Assembly (NCBI RefSeq): GCF_003347205.1
Contig: NZ_QQBJ01000005.1
Location: forward strand, 248,001-312,000
Length of the DNA: 64,000 nucleotides
Direction of reading: 5' to 3'
Origin: Mycolicibacterium moriokaense
GTDB lineage: Bacteria; Actinomycetota; Actinomycetes; Mycobacteriales; Mycobacteriaceae
The position numbers and the translations under genes were made by a program. The notes under the pieces were generated by a model. That model searched no databases and was not told where the DNA came from. It worked only from the letters and a program-made list of their open reading frames with translations. Positions 9,794-18,603 of this stretch are shown piece by piece. Positions within the stretch are counted from its first letter, which is position 1. The number at the start of each line of letters is the position of its first letter.

Positions 9794-11317
9794 GTGACCG
9801 TCGAGCAACTGGACTCCGAGCCAAGAGAAGAATGCGGCGTCTTCGGGGTCTGGGCCCCCGGTGAAGAAGTGGCGAAGCTCACTTACTACGGCCTGTATGC
9901 GCTGCAGCACCGTGGCCAGGAAGCCGCGGGCATCGCGGTCGCCGACGGCTCGCAGGTGCTGGTGTTCAAGGATCTCGGGCTGGTCAGCCAGGTGTTCGAC
10001 GAGCAGACGCTGGGCGCGATGGAGGGCCACGTCGCGATCGGGCACTGCCGCTACTCCACCACCGGGTCCACCACCTGGGAGAACGCCCAGCCGGTGTTCC
10101 GCAACACCGCGGCGGGCACCGGCGTGGCACTCGGCCACAACGGCAACCTCGTCAATGCCACCGAGTTGGCCGGTCGCGCCCGCGACGCGGGGCTGATCAA
10201 CACCCGCGGCGGCTCGGTGGCGACCACCGACTCCGACATTCTCGGCGCGCTGCTGGCGCACGGGGCGGCCGACTCGTCGCTGGAGCAGGCCGCCCTCGAA
10301 CTGCTGCCCACCGTGCGCGGCGCCTTCTGTCTGACGTTCATGGACGAGAACACCCTGTATGCGGCCCGCGACCCGTACGGTGTGCGGCCGTTGTCGCTGG
10401 GCCGGCTCGACCGCGGCTGGGTCGTCGCATCGGAGACCGCGGCGCTGGACATCGTCGGCGCGTCGTTCGTCCGCGACATCGAGCCGGGCGAGCTGCTGGC
10501 CATCGACGCCGACGGCGTGCGCTCCAGCCGGTTCGCCCCGCCGTCGCCCAAGGGCTGCGTCTTCGAGTACGTCTACCTGGCCCGGCCGGACAGCACGATC
10601 GGCGGCCGCTCGGTACACAAGACCCGCGTCGACATCGGTCGCAGGCTGGCCCAGGAGATGCCGGTCGAGGCGGATCTGGTGATCGGCGTGCCGGAGTCCG
10701 GTACGCCCGCTGCGGTCGGCTATGCGCAGGAGTCGGGCATTCCGTTCGGGCAGGGTCTGACCAAGAACGCCTACGTCGGCCGCACGTTCATCCAGCCGTC
10801 GCAGACCATCCGTCAGCTCGGTATCCGGCTCAAGCTCAATCCCCTCAAGGAAGTGATCCGCGGCAAGCGGCTGATCGTCGTCGACGACTCGATCGTGCGC
10901 GGCAACACCCAGCGCGCGCTGGTTCGGATGCTGCGCGAGGCAGGCGCCGTCGAGGTGCATGTGCGCATCGCGTCGCCGCCGGTGAAGTGGCCGTGCTTTT
11001 ACGGCATCGACTTCGCCACACCTGCCGAATTGATCGCCAACGCGACCGACAACGAAGAGGAAGTCGTCGAGGCGGTCAGGCACGGCATCGGCGCCGACTC
11101 GCTGGGCTACATCTCCCAGCACGGCATGATCGCCGCCACCGAACAGCCCGCGTCGCGGTTGTGCTCGGCCTGCTTCGACGGCAAGTACCCGATCGAATTG
11201 CCCGGCGAGACCGCGCTCGGCAAGAACGTCATCGAGCACATGCTCGCCACCGCCGCCCGCACCGGGCTGCCGGTGCAGGCCGACAACGACAACGCGTCGG
11301 CACTGCGGCGCCCTTGA
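9794..11317 (+). CDS. purF: Amidophosphoribosyltransferase PurF
   Basis: A 507-aa enzyme for the first committed step of purine synthesis (PRPP plus glutamine to phosphoribosylamine). It starts with a 13-residue propeptide ending EE before Cys14 (CGVFG), the N-terminal glutaminase nucleophile after cleavage. The phosphoribosyltransferase domain has the PRPP signature LIVVDDSIVRGNT (about residues 357-369). Late Cys residues in LCSACFDG match the 4Fe-4S ligands of the B. subtilis-type enzyme. GTG start chosen because it gives this propeptide length. Corresponds to Rv0808. Separated from purM by two genes on the opposite strand, an insertion relative to the adjacent purF-purM I recall in M. tuberculosis. 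Confidence 0.97.
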   Translation: MTVEQLDSEPREECGVFGVWAPGEEVAKLTYYGLYALQHRGQEAAGIAVADGSQVLVFKDLGLVSQVFDEQTLGAMEGHVAIGHCRYSTTGSTTWENAQPVFRNTAAGTGVALGHNGNLVNATELAGRARDAGLINTRGGSVATTDSDILGALLAHGAADSSLEQAALELLPTVRGAFCLTFMDENTLYAARDPYGVRPLSLGRLDRGWVVASETAALDIVGASFVRDIEPGELLAIDADGVRSSRFAPPSPKGCVFEYVYLARPDSTIGGRSVHKTRVDIGRRLAQEMPVEADLVIGVPESGTPAAVGYAQESGIPFGQGLTKNAYVGRTFIQPSQTIRQLGIRLKLNPLKEVIRGKRLIVVDDSIVRGNTQRALVRMLREAGAVEVHVRIASPPVKWPCFYGIDFATPAELIANATDNEEEVVEAVRHGIGADSLGYISQHGMIAATEQPASRLCSACFDGKYPIELPGETALGKNVIEHMLATAARTGLPVQADNDNASALRRP

Positions 11318-11361
11318 TCGCTCCTCGCGTCCGCGGGGCCCTGAGACAGCGCAGCTGAAAC

Positions 11362-12342
11362 CTACTGCGGCGCAGTTGGACTGAACTTCAGCAGGTGCCG
11401 CTTGCCGTTGCCGGAACCGCCGCCGTCCTTGCGCAGCGCCTCGGCGACAGCGGTGTGATAGTCGGTCAGACCGCCTTCGGGCGGCACGATGACGGCGTCG
11501 ATGTCGTGGTTGAGCATGACGGCGTCACACTCCAGCGACTCGACCAGCGGACGCGCCAGCCCTGACGGAATCGGTGTCACCAGCCCCACCCACCAACTGG
11601 CGATCGTCGGCGTCAAGAATGGCAGCACCACGATCAACCGGCGCCGCAGTCCCGCGATGTCGGCGTAGACCTGCATCGCGTCGCCGTACTCCATCACGTC
11701 GGGGCCACCGACATCCCACGTCCGCGACGACGGCACGTCGGCGATGGCGGCCTGGGCGAGATAGTGCAGCACATCGCCGATCGCGATCGGCTGGATCTTG
11801 TTGTGCACCCACTTCGGCGTCGTCATCGCCGGAAGCCGGTCGGTGAGGTGGCGGATCATCTCGAACGACGCCGATCCGGAGCCGATCACGATCCCGGCCT
11901 GCAGCACCACCGTCTCGATGCCCGACTCGACGAGGATCTCGCCGACCTCGGCCCGCGACCTCAGGTGCCGGGACAGCCTGCCGTCCTCCGGATGCAGGCC
12001 GGACAGGTACACCAACCGCCGCACCCCGGCCTGCTTCGCGGCCGCCACCACGTTGCGCGCCGACTGGGCCTCCTCGGCGACGAAGTCCTTCGACGTGCCC
12101 ATCGAGTGCACCAGGTAGTACACGACGTCGACGCCGTCGAACGCCGCGGTCAGTGACTCGAGCTCGGTCAGGTCACCGCGCACGACCTCGACCCGGTCGC
12201 GCCACGGCGCGGCGGCCAGTTTGTCGGGCGTGCGCGCCATCGCCCGCACGGCCATCCCGTCGTCCAGCAACCGCGGCACCAGCAGACCGCCGATGTAGCC
12301 GGTCGCACCGGTCACCAGGCAGCGAATGTCATCTCCGGGCAC
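11362..12342 (-). CDS. NAD(P)-binding SDR / NmrA-like protein
   Basis: A 326-aa Rossmann-fold protein with the glycine motif TGATGYIGG (residues 11-19) and extended/atypical SDR features: VVYYLVHSMG at about 76-85, a LVYLSGLHPE strand and no clear YxxxK. That pattern fits the atypical NmrA-like and TMR-type SDRs, which may bind NADP without catalysis. ATG start with the glycine motif 10 residues in. It lies convergent to purF and in the same direction as the cupin gene, with about 70 bp between them. Inserted between purF and purM, so not part of the conserved core order. Confidence 0.85.
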   Translation of the reverse strand: MPGDDIRCLVTGATGYIGGLLVPRLLDDGMAVRAMARTPDKLAAAPWRDRVEVVRGDLTELESLTAAFDGVDVVYYLVHSMGTSKDFVAEEAQSARNVVAAAKQAGVRRLVYLSGLHPEDGRLSRHLRSRAEVGEILVESGIETVVLQAGIVIGSGSASFEMIRHLTDRLPAMTTPKWVHNKIQPIAIGDVLHYLAQAAIADVPSSRTWDVGGPDVMEYGDAMQVYADIAGLRRRLIVVLPFLTPTIASWWVGLVTPIPSGLARPLVESLECDAVMLNHDIDAVIVPPEGGLTDYHTAVAEALRKDGGGSGNGKRHLLKFSPTAPQ

Positions 12343-12410
12343 AGGACCTCCGTCCGTCGTCGCTAAGCGTTATTCGGAGCCCGTAGACGGGCGGATGACC
12401 GTTTCCTGGC

Positions 12411-12854
12411 TCAGGCAAACCCGCAACCCGGATCCGGTGCATCGTCGGACAGCGGTGCGCCCGCGGGATCGATGTAGAGAACCTGCAGCACCAGCGGGCC
12501 GGGCCCGACGTTTCGGCCGATGTGCACGTAGCCCGGGCCGCCCTTCTCCGCGATGCTCTGGCCGGCCACATAGATGCCGTCCATCGAGCAGTCGGCCCGG
12601 TTGTGCATCAGCACGCCTTCCTTGACCACGCCGAACAGCTGGCCGTCGTGCGAGTGCCAGCCCGTGCTGCCGCCGGGGGCGATGGTGATCTCGCGGAAGA
12701 CGTAGTCCTTGCCGTCGTCGGTCATCTGCCACAGCACCGTGCCGTCGGTGTCCCGGGCGGGGGTGGCCGATACGGCGCCGGACGACGCCACCGAAACCAC
12801 CACGCATGCGACGAGCAGCGCACTCGCGCGCACGAGCGAGCGAAGATCTGTCAT
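12411..12854 (-). CDS. Exported cupin-domain protein
   Basis: The 147-aa precursor starts at an ATG at 12854 and has a signal peptide (LVRASALLVACVVVSVASSGAVSA, cleavage after about residue 32). The mature part is a single-domain cupin: GGSTGWHSHDGQLFGVVKEG carries the two His residues of motif 1 (WHSHxxxLFxVxxG), and GYVHIGRN gives the motif 2 His. Such proteins bind a metal ion; substrate unknown. Function outside the membrane is implied by the signal peptide. It is divergent from purM. An ATG 18 nt upstream would add six residues before the signal peptide and is less likely. Confidence 0.82.
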   Translation of the reverse strand: MTDLRSLVRASALLVACVVVSVASSGAVSATPARDTDGTVLWQMTDDGKDYVFREITIAPGGSTGWHSHDGQLFGVVKEGVLMHNRADCSMDGIYVAGQSIAEKGGPGYVHIGRNVGPGPLVLQVLYIDPAGAPLSDDAPDPGCGFA

Positions 12855-12995
12855 GATCGGCCACGTTGTCACACCGTCCGCGATCGCGGGACGACCTCGC
12901 GAAGAAAACGCGCAGCCGTCGGCGCATACCGCGCAGTCGCCCAGCCCGGTAGATTTGGCTGCAATGAGCGAGCATCAGCGAGCGAATCAACTCCT

Positions 12996-14069
12996 ATGAC
13001 GGATCACGCCGCACAACAGGGCATCTCATACGCATCGGCCGGGGTGGACATCGAAGCCGGTGACCGCGCAGTCGAACTCTTCAAACCGCTGGCCAGCAAG
13101 GCCACCAGACCCGAAGTGCGCGGCGGTCTCGGCGGCTTCGCGGGGCTGTTCGCGCTGCGGAGCGGCTACCGCGAACCGGTGCTGGCCAGCTCGACGGACG
13201 GCGTCGGCACCAAGCTCGCGGTGGCGCAGGCGATGGACAAACACGACACGGTCGGTATCGACCTGGTCGCGATGGTGGTCGACGACCTGGTGGTATGCGG
13301 CGCCGAGCCGCTGTTCCTGCAGGACTACATCGCCGTCGGCCGCACCGTGCCCGAACGGGTTAGCGAACTGGTCTCCGGCATCGCCAACGGCTGCGTGATC
13401 GCGGGTTGCGCGCTGCTCGGCGGCGAGACCGCGGAGCATCCGGGGCTGATGGCGCCCGACCACTACGACATCTCCGCGACCGGGGTGGGCGTGGTGGAGG
13501 CCGACGACGTACTGGGCCCCGACCGGGTCAAGCCCGGCGACGTGATGATCGGGCTGGGTTCGACGGGCCTGCACTCCAACGGCTACTCGCTGGCCCGCAA
13601 GGTGCTGCTGGAGATCGACCGGATGAACCTGGCCGGCCACGTCGAGGAGTTCGGCCGCACCCTGGGTGAGGAGTTGCTCGAGCCGACGCGCATCTACGCC
13701 AAGGACTGCCTGGCGTTGGCCGCGGAATCGCAGGTCCGCACGTTCTGCCACGTCACCGGCGGTGGGCTGGCGGGCAACCTGGAGCGGGTCATCCCGCCCG
13801 GTCTGGCCGCCGAGGTCGACCGCGGTACCTGGACCCCGGCGCCGGTGTTCGGCATGATCGCCCAGCGCGGCCGCATCGACCGCGCCGAGATGGAGAAGAC
13901 GTTCAACATGGGCGTCGGCATGGTCGCCGTCGTGGCACCCGAGGACACGGACCGCGCGCTCGCGATCCTGACGGCGCGCCACCTGAACAGCTGGATCCTC
14001 GGCACGGTGACCAAGAGCAGCAAGGACGGCCCACGGGCCCACCTCGTGGGCCAGCACCCACGTTTCTAG
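12996..14069 (+). CDS. purM: Phosphoribosylformylglycinamidine cyclo-ligase PurM
   Basis: A 357-aa AIR synthetase for step 5 of purine synthesis (FGAM plus ATP to AIR). The starting region ISYASAGVDIEAGD and the SSTDGVGTK loop are the family's ATP/phosphate-binding motifs; GLHSNGYSLAR and THVTGGGLAGNLxR-like elements (here CHVTGGGLAGNLERV) follow in order. ATG at 12996 chosen since YASAGVDI follows after 11 residues as in other PurM. Corresponds to Rv0809. Next to it is a convergent DUF3073 gene. Confidence 0.97.
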   Translation: MTDHAAQQGISYASAGVDIEAGDRAVELFKPLASKATRPEVRGGLGGFAGLFALRSGYREPVLASSTDGVGTKLAVAQAMDKHDTVGIDLVAMVVDDLVVCGAEPLFLQDYIAVGRTVPERVSELVSGIANGCVIAGCALLGGETAEHPGLMAPDHYDISATGVGVVEADDVLGPDRVKPGDVMIGLGSTGLHSNGYSLARKVLLEIDRMNLAGHVEEFGRTLGEELLEPTRIYAKDCLALAAESQVRTFCHVTGGGLAGNLERVIPPGLAAEVDRGTWTPAPVFGMIAQRGRIDRAEMEKTFNMGVGMVAVVAPEDTDRALAILTARHLNSWILGTVTKSSKDGPRAHLVGQHPRF

Positions 14070-14095
14070 GAAGAACTCTCCGCGAGAGAACCCGG

Positions 14096-14278
14096 CTAGC
14101 GCCGCCAGTCGTCCTCGTCGACGTATTCGCCGTCGGCGCCGTTCAAATCATCGTCGGGCGCGCTGTCGCCCGACCCGGACAGCTCGCGCTGAAGCCGGTC
14201 GAAGTCGGTCTGCGGTGAGCTGTACTTGAGCTCACGTGCAACCTTGGTCTGCTTTGCCTTTGCCCGGCCGCGGCCCAT
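14096..14278 (-). CDS. DUF3073 small conserved protein
   Basis: A 60-aa, highly charged protein with the actinobacterial DUF3073 signature MGRGRAKAKQTKVARELKY, a middle SSPQTDFDRLQREL helix and an acidic tail (GEYVDEDDWRR). Start set at the ATG at 14278 rather than a more upstream one, since DUF3073 proteins begin exactly with MGRGRAKAKQ. Role unknown; corresponds to Rv0810c. Convergent with purM. Confidence 0.9.
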   Translation of the reverse strand: MGRGRAKAKQTKVARELKYSSPQTDFDRLQRELSGSGDSAPDDDLNGADGEYVDEDDWRR

Positions 14279-14413
14279 GGGGGGACCCCCTCGCGCAATA
14301 ACGGAGCGGCCCAATTAACAGGCGGCTCCGATCTGTGTGTCTTTATTGTCCTGCCAACACTTTACCGTGCCCGGCTGCGCTCTGCTGGCAGGCCCTAGTC
14401 AGCGCGTATCCGC

Positions 14414-15487
14414 TCACCGTGCCCCGCCCCGCAGGCGCTCGACCGCCAGCCGGCCCGCTCCGGTGATGTCGGCGGCGGGCATCGAGTCGACGTCGATGAC
14501 GGCGGGAACCTCGACCTCGCCGCCGGTCGTCAGCGCCGTGTCGGCCGGCAGCCCGCGCTTGAGGAGGGCCAACGCGACCGGACCGAGGTCGACGTGGTCG
14601 ACGACGGTGCCCAGCCGGCCGACGGTGCGTCCGCCCGCGAGCACCGGATCGCCCGCGGCCGGCCGGTCGGTGGATCCGTCGAGCTGCAGCAGGACCAGCA
14701 TCCGCGGCGGTTTGCCCAGGTTATGGACCCTCGCGACGGTCTCCTGCCCGCGGTAGCAGCCCTTGTCCAGGTGCACCGCGGTGGCGATCCAGCCCACCTC
14801 GTGCGGGATAGTGCGCTCGTCGGTGTCCACCCCCAGCCGCGGTCGCAGCGCGACCACCCGGTGAGCCTCGTAGGCCCAGACGCCGGCGCGGCGGACCCCT
14901 GCGGCCGACAGCCGGTCAAGCCAGTCGGCGGCCTGCTCACGTGGGACGACGACGTCGAGTTCGATGCCCGGTCCGGGCATCCGGCGTACGAAACCGCCGC
15001 CGGGCAGCGCCGTCGCCGTGTTTTCAGCCGGTAGCGAATCCAGCCCCAAAGCGGCGACCACCGCGTCGTCGGCCAGGCGCGGCCCGAGCATCGACAAGAC
15101 GGCCAGGTCGGCCGGCTCGATCGCGACGTCGGACCAGAACACCATTTTGCGCAGATAGCTCAGCAGCGGCTCGGCGCGCCACGATTCGGTGTCCAGATAG
15201 GTGGTGTCGTCGAGCTCGGTCTGGATCCAGTGATCTTCGACACGGCCCTGGCCGTCGAGGCTGAGATTCTGGGTGACCGTACCCGGGGGTAGTTCGCTGA
15301 CGTGCTGGGTGGAGATGTTGTGCAGCCAGGTCTTGCGGTCACCACCGGTCACCGCGAGGACGGCGCGATGAGAGCGGTCGATGACCACCGCTTCGTCGGC
15401 TGCGGCGCGCTGTTCGCCCAGTGGATCGCCGTAGTGCCAGACGGCGCCGGCGTCGGGCCCCGTTTCGGGGGCGGGAACTGCTGACAT
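14414..15487 (-). CDS. ygfZ: YgfZ/GcvT-like folate-binding Fe-S repair protein
   Basis: A 357-aa protein of the YgfZ family, which uses folate to help assemble or repair certain 4Fe-4S enzymes. The diagnostic motif KGCYRGQE (about residues 243-250, with the conserved Cys) is present, preceded by the GcvT-like folate fold (DRSHRAVLAVTGGDRKTWLHNISTQ). Corresponds to Rv0811c. Divergent from pabC with 33 bp between the starts, so both promoters overlap; the folate link (pabC makes the pABA part of folate) may be more than chance. Confidence 0.93.
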   Translation of the reverse strand: MSAVPAPETGPDAGAVWHYGDPLGEQRAAADEAVVIDRSHRAVLAVTGGDRKTWLHNISTQHVSELPPGTVTQNLSLDGQGRVEDHWIQTELDDTTYLDTESWRAEPLLSYLRKMVFWSDVAIEPADLAVLSMLGPRLADDAVVAALGLDSLPAENTATALPGGGFVRRMPGPGIELDVVVPREQAADWLDRLSAAGVRRAGVWAYEAHRVVALRPRLGVDTDERTIPHEVGWIATAVHLDKGCYRGQETVARVHNLGKPPRMLVLLQLDGSTDRPAAGDPVLAGGRTVGRLGTVVDHVDLGPVALALLKRGLPADTALTTGGEVEVPAVIDVDSMPAADITGAGRLAVERLRGGAR

Positions 15488-15520
15488 AGGTCCAACTGTA
15501 CGGCGCTACGCTTGGCGGCC

Positions 15521-16399
15521 ATGGCGAGCGAACCGGGGGTTGTGGTCACGCTCGACGGGCAACTCCACGATCCGCGGATGCCGCTGCTCCACGCCGACGA
15601 CCTGGCTGCCGTCCGGGGTGACGGCATCTTCGAGTCGCTGCTGGTGCGCGACGGTAGGCCGTGCCTGCTCGAGGCTCATCTGGGGCGGCTGACACAGTCG
15701 GCGCGGCTGATGGACCTGCCGGCACCGGACCTGGAGCGCTGGCGGGCCGCTGTGGCCACCGCGGTGGCGCGCTGGACGGAGCTTGGCGGCGGCGAAGGCG
15801 TGCTGCGGCTGATCTACAGCCGCGGGCGCGAGAGCGGCTCGGATCCGACGGCCTTCGCGATGATCGGTGCGCTCGCAGACCGGGTCGCCGCGGTGCGGGC
15901 GGACGGGCTGGCCGCCGTGACGCTGGACCGCTGTCTGCCCGCGGCGGGCGCGACGGACATGCCGTGGCTGCTGGCGGGCGCCAAGACGCTGTCGTATGCG
16001 GTGAACATGGCTGCGCTGCGGCACGCCGAACGTCAGGGCGCGGGTGACGTCATCTTCATCAGCTCCGAGGGACAGGTGCTCGAGGGGCCGCGGTCGACGG
16101 TCGTCATCGCCACGGAGATCGACGGAAAGCTGGGTCTGCTCACCCCACCCCCGTGGTATCCGATTCTGCGCGGCACCACCCAGCAGGCGTTGTTCGAGGT
16201 GGCGCGCAACAAGGGCTACGACTGCGATTACCGGGCCTTGAAGATCACCGATCTGTTTGCCGCACAAGGCGTTTGGCTGATATCGAGCATCACGCTCGCC
16301 GCGCGGGTGCACACCCTCGACGGCAAGCCGCTGCCGCCTTCGCCGATGGCCGCCGAGCTCAGCGAGCTGGTCGACGCCGCCATCGTCAGCGACCGCTGA
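15521..16399 (+). CDS. pabC: Aminodeoxychorismate lyase (class IV aminotransferase fold)
   Basis: A 292-aa PLP enzyme that cleaves 4-amino-4-deoxychorismate to p-aminobenzoate for folate synthesis. Fold-type IV features: RGDGIFESLLVRDGRP near residue 27, an AKTLSYAVNM segment where the Lys (about residue 155) should hold PLP, and EGPRSTVVI near 190. D-amino-acid or branched-chain aminotransferase relatives are alternatives; the assignment leans on the position of Rv0812, known as a PabC-type lyase. ATG at 15521 preferred to a TTG nine bases earlier. Transcribed towards the structured gap at 16.4 kb. Confidence 0.88.
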   Translation: MASEPGVVVTLDGQLHDPRMPLLHADDLAAVRGDGIFESLLVRDGRPCLLEAHLGRLTQSARLMDLPAPDLERWRAAVATAVARWTELGGGEGVLRLIYSRGRESGSDPTAFAMIGALADRVAAVRADGLAAVTLDRCLPAAGATDMPWLLAGAKTLSYAVNMAALRHAERQGAGDVIFISSEGQVLEGPRSTVVIATEIDGKLGLLTPPPWYPILRGTTQQALFEVARNKGYDCDYRALKITDLFAAQGVWLISSITLAARVHTLDGKPLPPSPMAAELSELVDAAIVSDR

Positions 16400-16444
16400 G
16401 CCGGCGCACAGGCGAAAATCGCTTGTCGCACTGTGGATGCGGGA

Positions 16445-16542
16445 GTACGGTCGGCCGTACACAGGGAAGGAGGTGGTCCGTCAAATTGAATGACTTATGG
16501 ACATGTGAGGTGGCTGCGAGCTAGCAGCGCGTGGGGATCACC
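16445..16542 (+). ncRNA. Structured element with an extended Shine-Dalgarno and its own anti-SD
   Basis: A perfect hairpin GTACGG-TCGG-CCGTAC (16445-16460) stands just before AAGGAGGTGGTCC (16467-16479), which is complementary over 13 bases (one G-U) to the 3' end of 16S rRNA. GGATCACC at 16535-16542 copies the 16S end and can pair with GGTGGTCC (16472-16479), hiding the ribosome site. Between them, a TTG at 16487 opens a 12-codon frame (MNDLWTCEVAAS, stop 16523-16525), and an ATG at 16490 opens another frame. I do not recognise the element; it could be a translation-regulated leader or a small RNA. Confidence 0.45.
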
Positions 16543-16576
16543 CGCAAGCGCGCTGGCGAATTCCCCGCAGTCACCC

Positions 16577-16627
16577 GGCCCCCGAGCCCCTCGGTTTAGT
16601 CCAACCAGGAACAGTGGCTCGGGGGCC
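16577..16627 (+). terminator. 12-bp inverted repeat with long loop
   Basis: GGCCCCCGAGCC (16577-16588) and GGCTCGGGGGCC (16616-16627) are exact inverted copies separated by 27 nt. The stem is very stable but no U-tract follows. It could end transcription from pabC or the element before it, or be part of a small RNA. Confidence 0.5.
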
Positions 16628-16662
16628 GCCCCATTTCCGGGGCCCGCCCGAAGCTCGGGATC

Positions 16663-16668
16663 TAGGCT
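16663..16668 (+). promoter_or_regulatory. -10 box of a leaderless start
   Basis: TAGGCT fits TANNNT and ends 6 nt before the ATG at 16675; the SDR gene is probably translated from a leaderless mRNA. Confidence 0.5.
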
Positions 16669-16674
16669 CTGCCC

Positions 16675-17466
16675 ATGCGGATCTCTGGCTCGACCGTGCT
16701 GCTGACCGGGGCGACCGGCGGCATCGGAAGAGCGATTGCAAAAGCACTCGCCGACCGCGGCGCAAACCTCATCGTGACGGGTCGGCGCGGTGATCTCCTC
16801 GAGGACCTCGTCGCGAGGTACGGGGGGCGGTCGCTGGCCGTCGACCTGGCCGTGGCCGACGACGTCGACCGACTGGTGCAAGAGGCCGGTGACGTGGACA
16901 TCCTGGTTGCCAACGCCGCGCTGCCGGCCTCGGGCGCACTCGAGTCGTTCACTCCCAGCGAGATCGATCGCGCGCTGGACGTCAACCTCCGCGCGCCGAT
17001 GGTGCTCTCCAGACAGCTGGCGCCGCGCATGGCGGCAAGGGGTCGCGGGCATCTGCTTTTCGTGTCGTCGATCCTCGGGAAGATGCCGCAGGCGTATGGA
17101 TCGGTATACAGCGCCACCAAATTCGGGTTGCGCGGCTTCGGCGGGTCATTGCGTGCCGACCTCCGCGGGACCGGGGTGGGTGTGTCGGTGGTGTTCCCCG
17201 GGATCATCCGTGAGGCCGGGATGTTCGCCGACGCCAACGTAAAGCCACCGAAGGGTCTTCGTACCAACTCTCCCGACGACGTGGCACGTGGAGTCGCCGT
17301 GGCCATCGAGAAGAACTCCGGCGAGGTCGTCGTCGCGCCGCTTCCGATGCGGCTGATGGCCGGCCTCGGCGCGGTCGCACCCGGAGTCATCACGGCCCTG
17401 GCGCAGCGGATGGGCGCAAACGACATGGTCGTCGAATTGGCCGCCGGTCAGCGTCCCAAGCGTTGA
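16675..17466 (+). CDS. SDR-family NAD(P)-dependent oxidoreductase
   Basis: A 263-aa classical short-chain dehydrogenase: cofactor motif TGATGGIG (residues 11-18), NAALPASG (about 80-87), catalytic Ser131/132 and YSATK with Tyr145 and Lys149. An RR pair after the second strand (TGRRGD) suggests NADP preference. All catalytic residues are present. Substrate unknown. The -10 box directly before the ATG suggests a leaderless mRNA. Followed after 34 bp by a lipoprotein gene on the same strand. Confidence 0.92.
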   Translation: MRISGSTVLLTGATGGIGRAIAKALADRGANLIVTGRRGDLLEDLVARYGGRSLAVDLAVADDVDRLVQEAGDVDILVANAALPASGALESFTPSEIDRALDVNLRAPMVLSRQLAPRMAARGRGHLLFVSSILGKMPQAYGSVYSATKFGLRGFGGSLRADLRGTGVGVSVVFPGIIREAGMFADANVKPPKGLRTNSPDDVARGVAVAIEKNSGEVVVAPLPMRLMAGLGAVAPGVITALAQRMGANDMVVELAAGQRPKR

Positions 17467-17500
17467 GTTGCCGGCCCTCGCCGCGTGCGAAAATGCGCCG

Positions 17501-18343
17501 ATGCCCAGCCCATGGTCACTTGCCCCTGCGCTTGTCGCCGTTGTGCTGGTCAGCTGCGCTCCCGTGGCCGAGCAGCCTGCGGCCGCCGGGCTGTCGCAAT
17601 GCGGCAGGGATTCGCTGGACACCCTGTACCGGGGCGTCTTCACCTACGGCACCGACCAGCCCGTCTACCCGCCGTGGTACATGGGCGACGCCCCGGACAA
17701 CGGCGAGGGTTTCGAATCGGCCGTCGCCTACGCCGTCGCCGACCGGCTCGGCTACCCGCGCGACGACGTGCGGTGGGTGCGGGTGCCGTTCAACGCGGCG
17801 CTGGCGCCCGGGCCGAAGGGGTTCGACGCCGGTCTGGCGGAGTTCTCGATCACCGATCAGCGCAAGGCGGCGGTCGATTTCTCGACGCCCTACTTCGACG
17901 TCACCCAGGCCGTTGTCACCGTCAAGACCTCACCCGCGGCGGGCGCCCAGAGCATCGACGCGCTCAGACCTCTGCGGCTCGGAGTGCAGGTCGGCACCAC
18001 CAGCTACACGGCGGCCTCGGCGGTCAACGGGCAGCACCCGGTGAGTGTCTACAACACCAACGGCGACGCCAAGATGGCGCTGAGCAGCGGCGAGATCGAC
18101 GCACTCGTGGCCGACCTGCCGACGGCCTTCGCCGTCGCCAACGAATTGCGCAACGGCGTGATCGTCGGCCAATTGCCCTCTGTCACAGACGATGTCGAGC
18201 AGTTCGGTATGGTGTTGACCAAGGACAGCAAGCTGACCCGGTGCGTATCGGCCGCGGTCGACACGCTGCGCGACAACGGTACGTTGACCGCGCTGCAGAA
18301 GACCTGGCTCGCCGAGGCGGGAAAGGCGCCCGTCCTCCGTTAG
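17501..18343 (+). CDS. Solute-binding lipoprotein (ABC transporter type 3)
   Basis: A 280-aa lipoprotein: signal peptide ending in lipobox LVSC with Cys19, followed by a periplasmic-binding fold of the amino-acid type (bacterial family 3): GFESAVAYAVADRLGY, GLAEFSITDQRKAAVDFSTPYFD, LRLGVQVGTTSYTA, and DALVADLPTAFA. These match the glutamine/polar amino-acid binding proteins. No permease or ATPase gene is adjacent, so the partner transporter must be elsewhere. ATG at 17501 chosen because the upstream in-frame start would put 11 residues before the signal peptide. Confidence 0.88.
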   Translation: MPSPWSLAPALVAVVLVSCAPVAEQPAAAGLSQCGRDSLDTLYRGVFTYGTDQPVYPPWYMGDAPDNGEGFESAVAYAVADRLGYPRDDVRWVRVPFNAALAPGPKGFDAGLAEFSITDQRKAAVDFSTPYFDVTQAVVTVKTSPAAGAQSIDALRPLRLGVQVGTTSYTAASAVNGQHPVSVYNTNGDAKMALSSGEIDALVADLPTAFAVANELRNGVIVGQLPSVTDDVEQFGMVLTKDSKLTRCVSAAVDTLRDNGTLTALQKTWLAEAGKAPVLR

Positions 18344-18603
18344 CCGGCGTCCGGCCCCGGGGCCAGCGACGAGCACGCCTGCATGGCCTTGTGCCAGGCG
18401 GCTTCGTCGGTGCCGGGCGGTGGACCTGCTATCGGGCCCGGCGGGGCTGAGACACCATGCTGCTGAAGGCATTCGGCGTATGCGCCGTGGCCGTTGGGTG
18501 CGGGTGTCGTCGTCGACGATTCCTCGGAAGGGGCTTCGTTCGATGAGCAGCCCGCGACGATGAGTGCCGCGGCCAGGACCGTGGCCAAGCTGAATCTGCG
18601 CAT
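18340..18603 (-). CDS. Small Pro-rich lipoprotein
   Basis: An 87-aa precursor with a clear lipobox (VAGC, Cys19) and a short mature part: a Ser/Thr/Pro linker, then HGAYAECLQQHGVSAPPGPIAGPPPGTDEAAWHKAMQACSS. Two Cys residues in the mature part could form a disulfide. Similar short lipoproteins are frequent in mycobacteria; function unknown. Its stop overlaps the stop of the convergent binding protein by 4 bp, and its ATG touches the last base of the nitrobindin stop, so it is likely co-transcribed with nitrobindin. Confidence 0.8.
   Translation of the reverse strand: MRRFSLATVLAAALIVAGCSSNEAPSEESSTTTPAPNGHGAYAECLQQHGVSAPPGPIAGPPPGTDEAAWHKAMQACSSLAPGPDAG

Noticed and set aside
16490-16705. 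71-codon frame starting at ATG 16490 downstream of the strong ribosome site
   Set aside because: 17-nt distance from AGGAGG, runs through the perfect inverted repeat and into the SDR gene; amino-acid composition is that of random GC-rich DNA. Kept only as part of the structured element.
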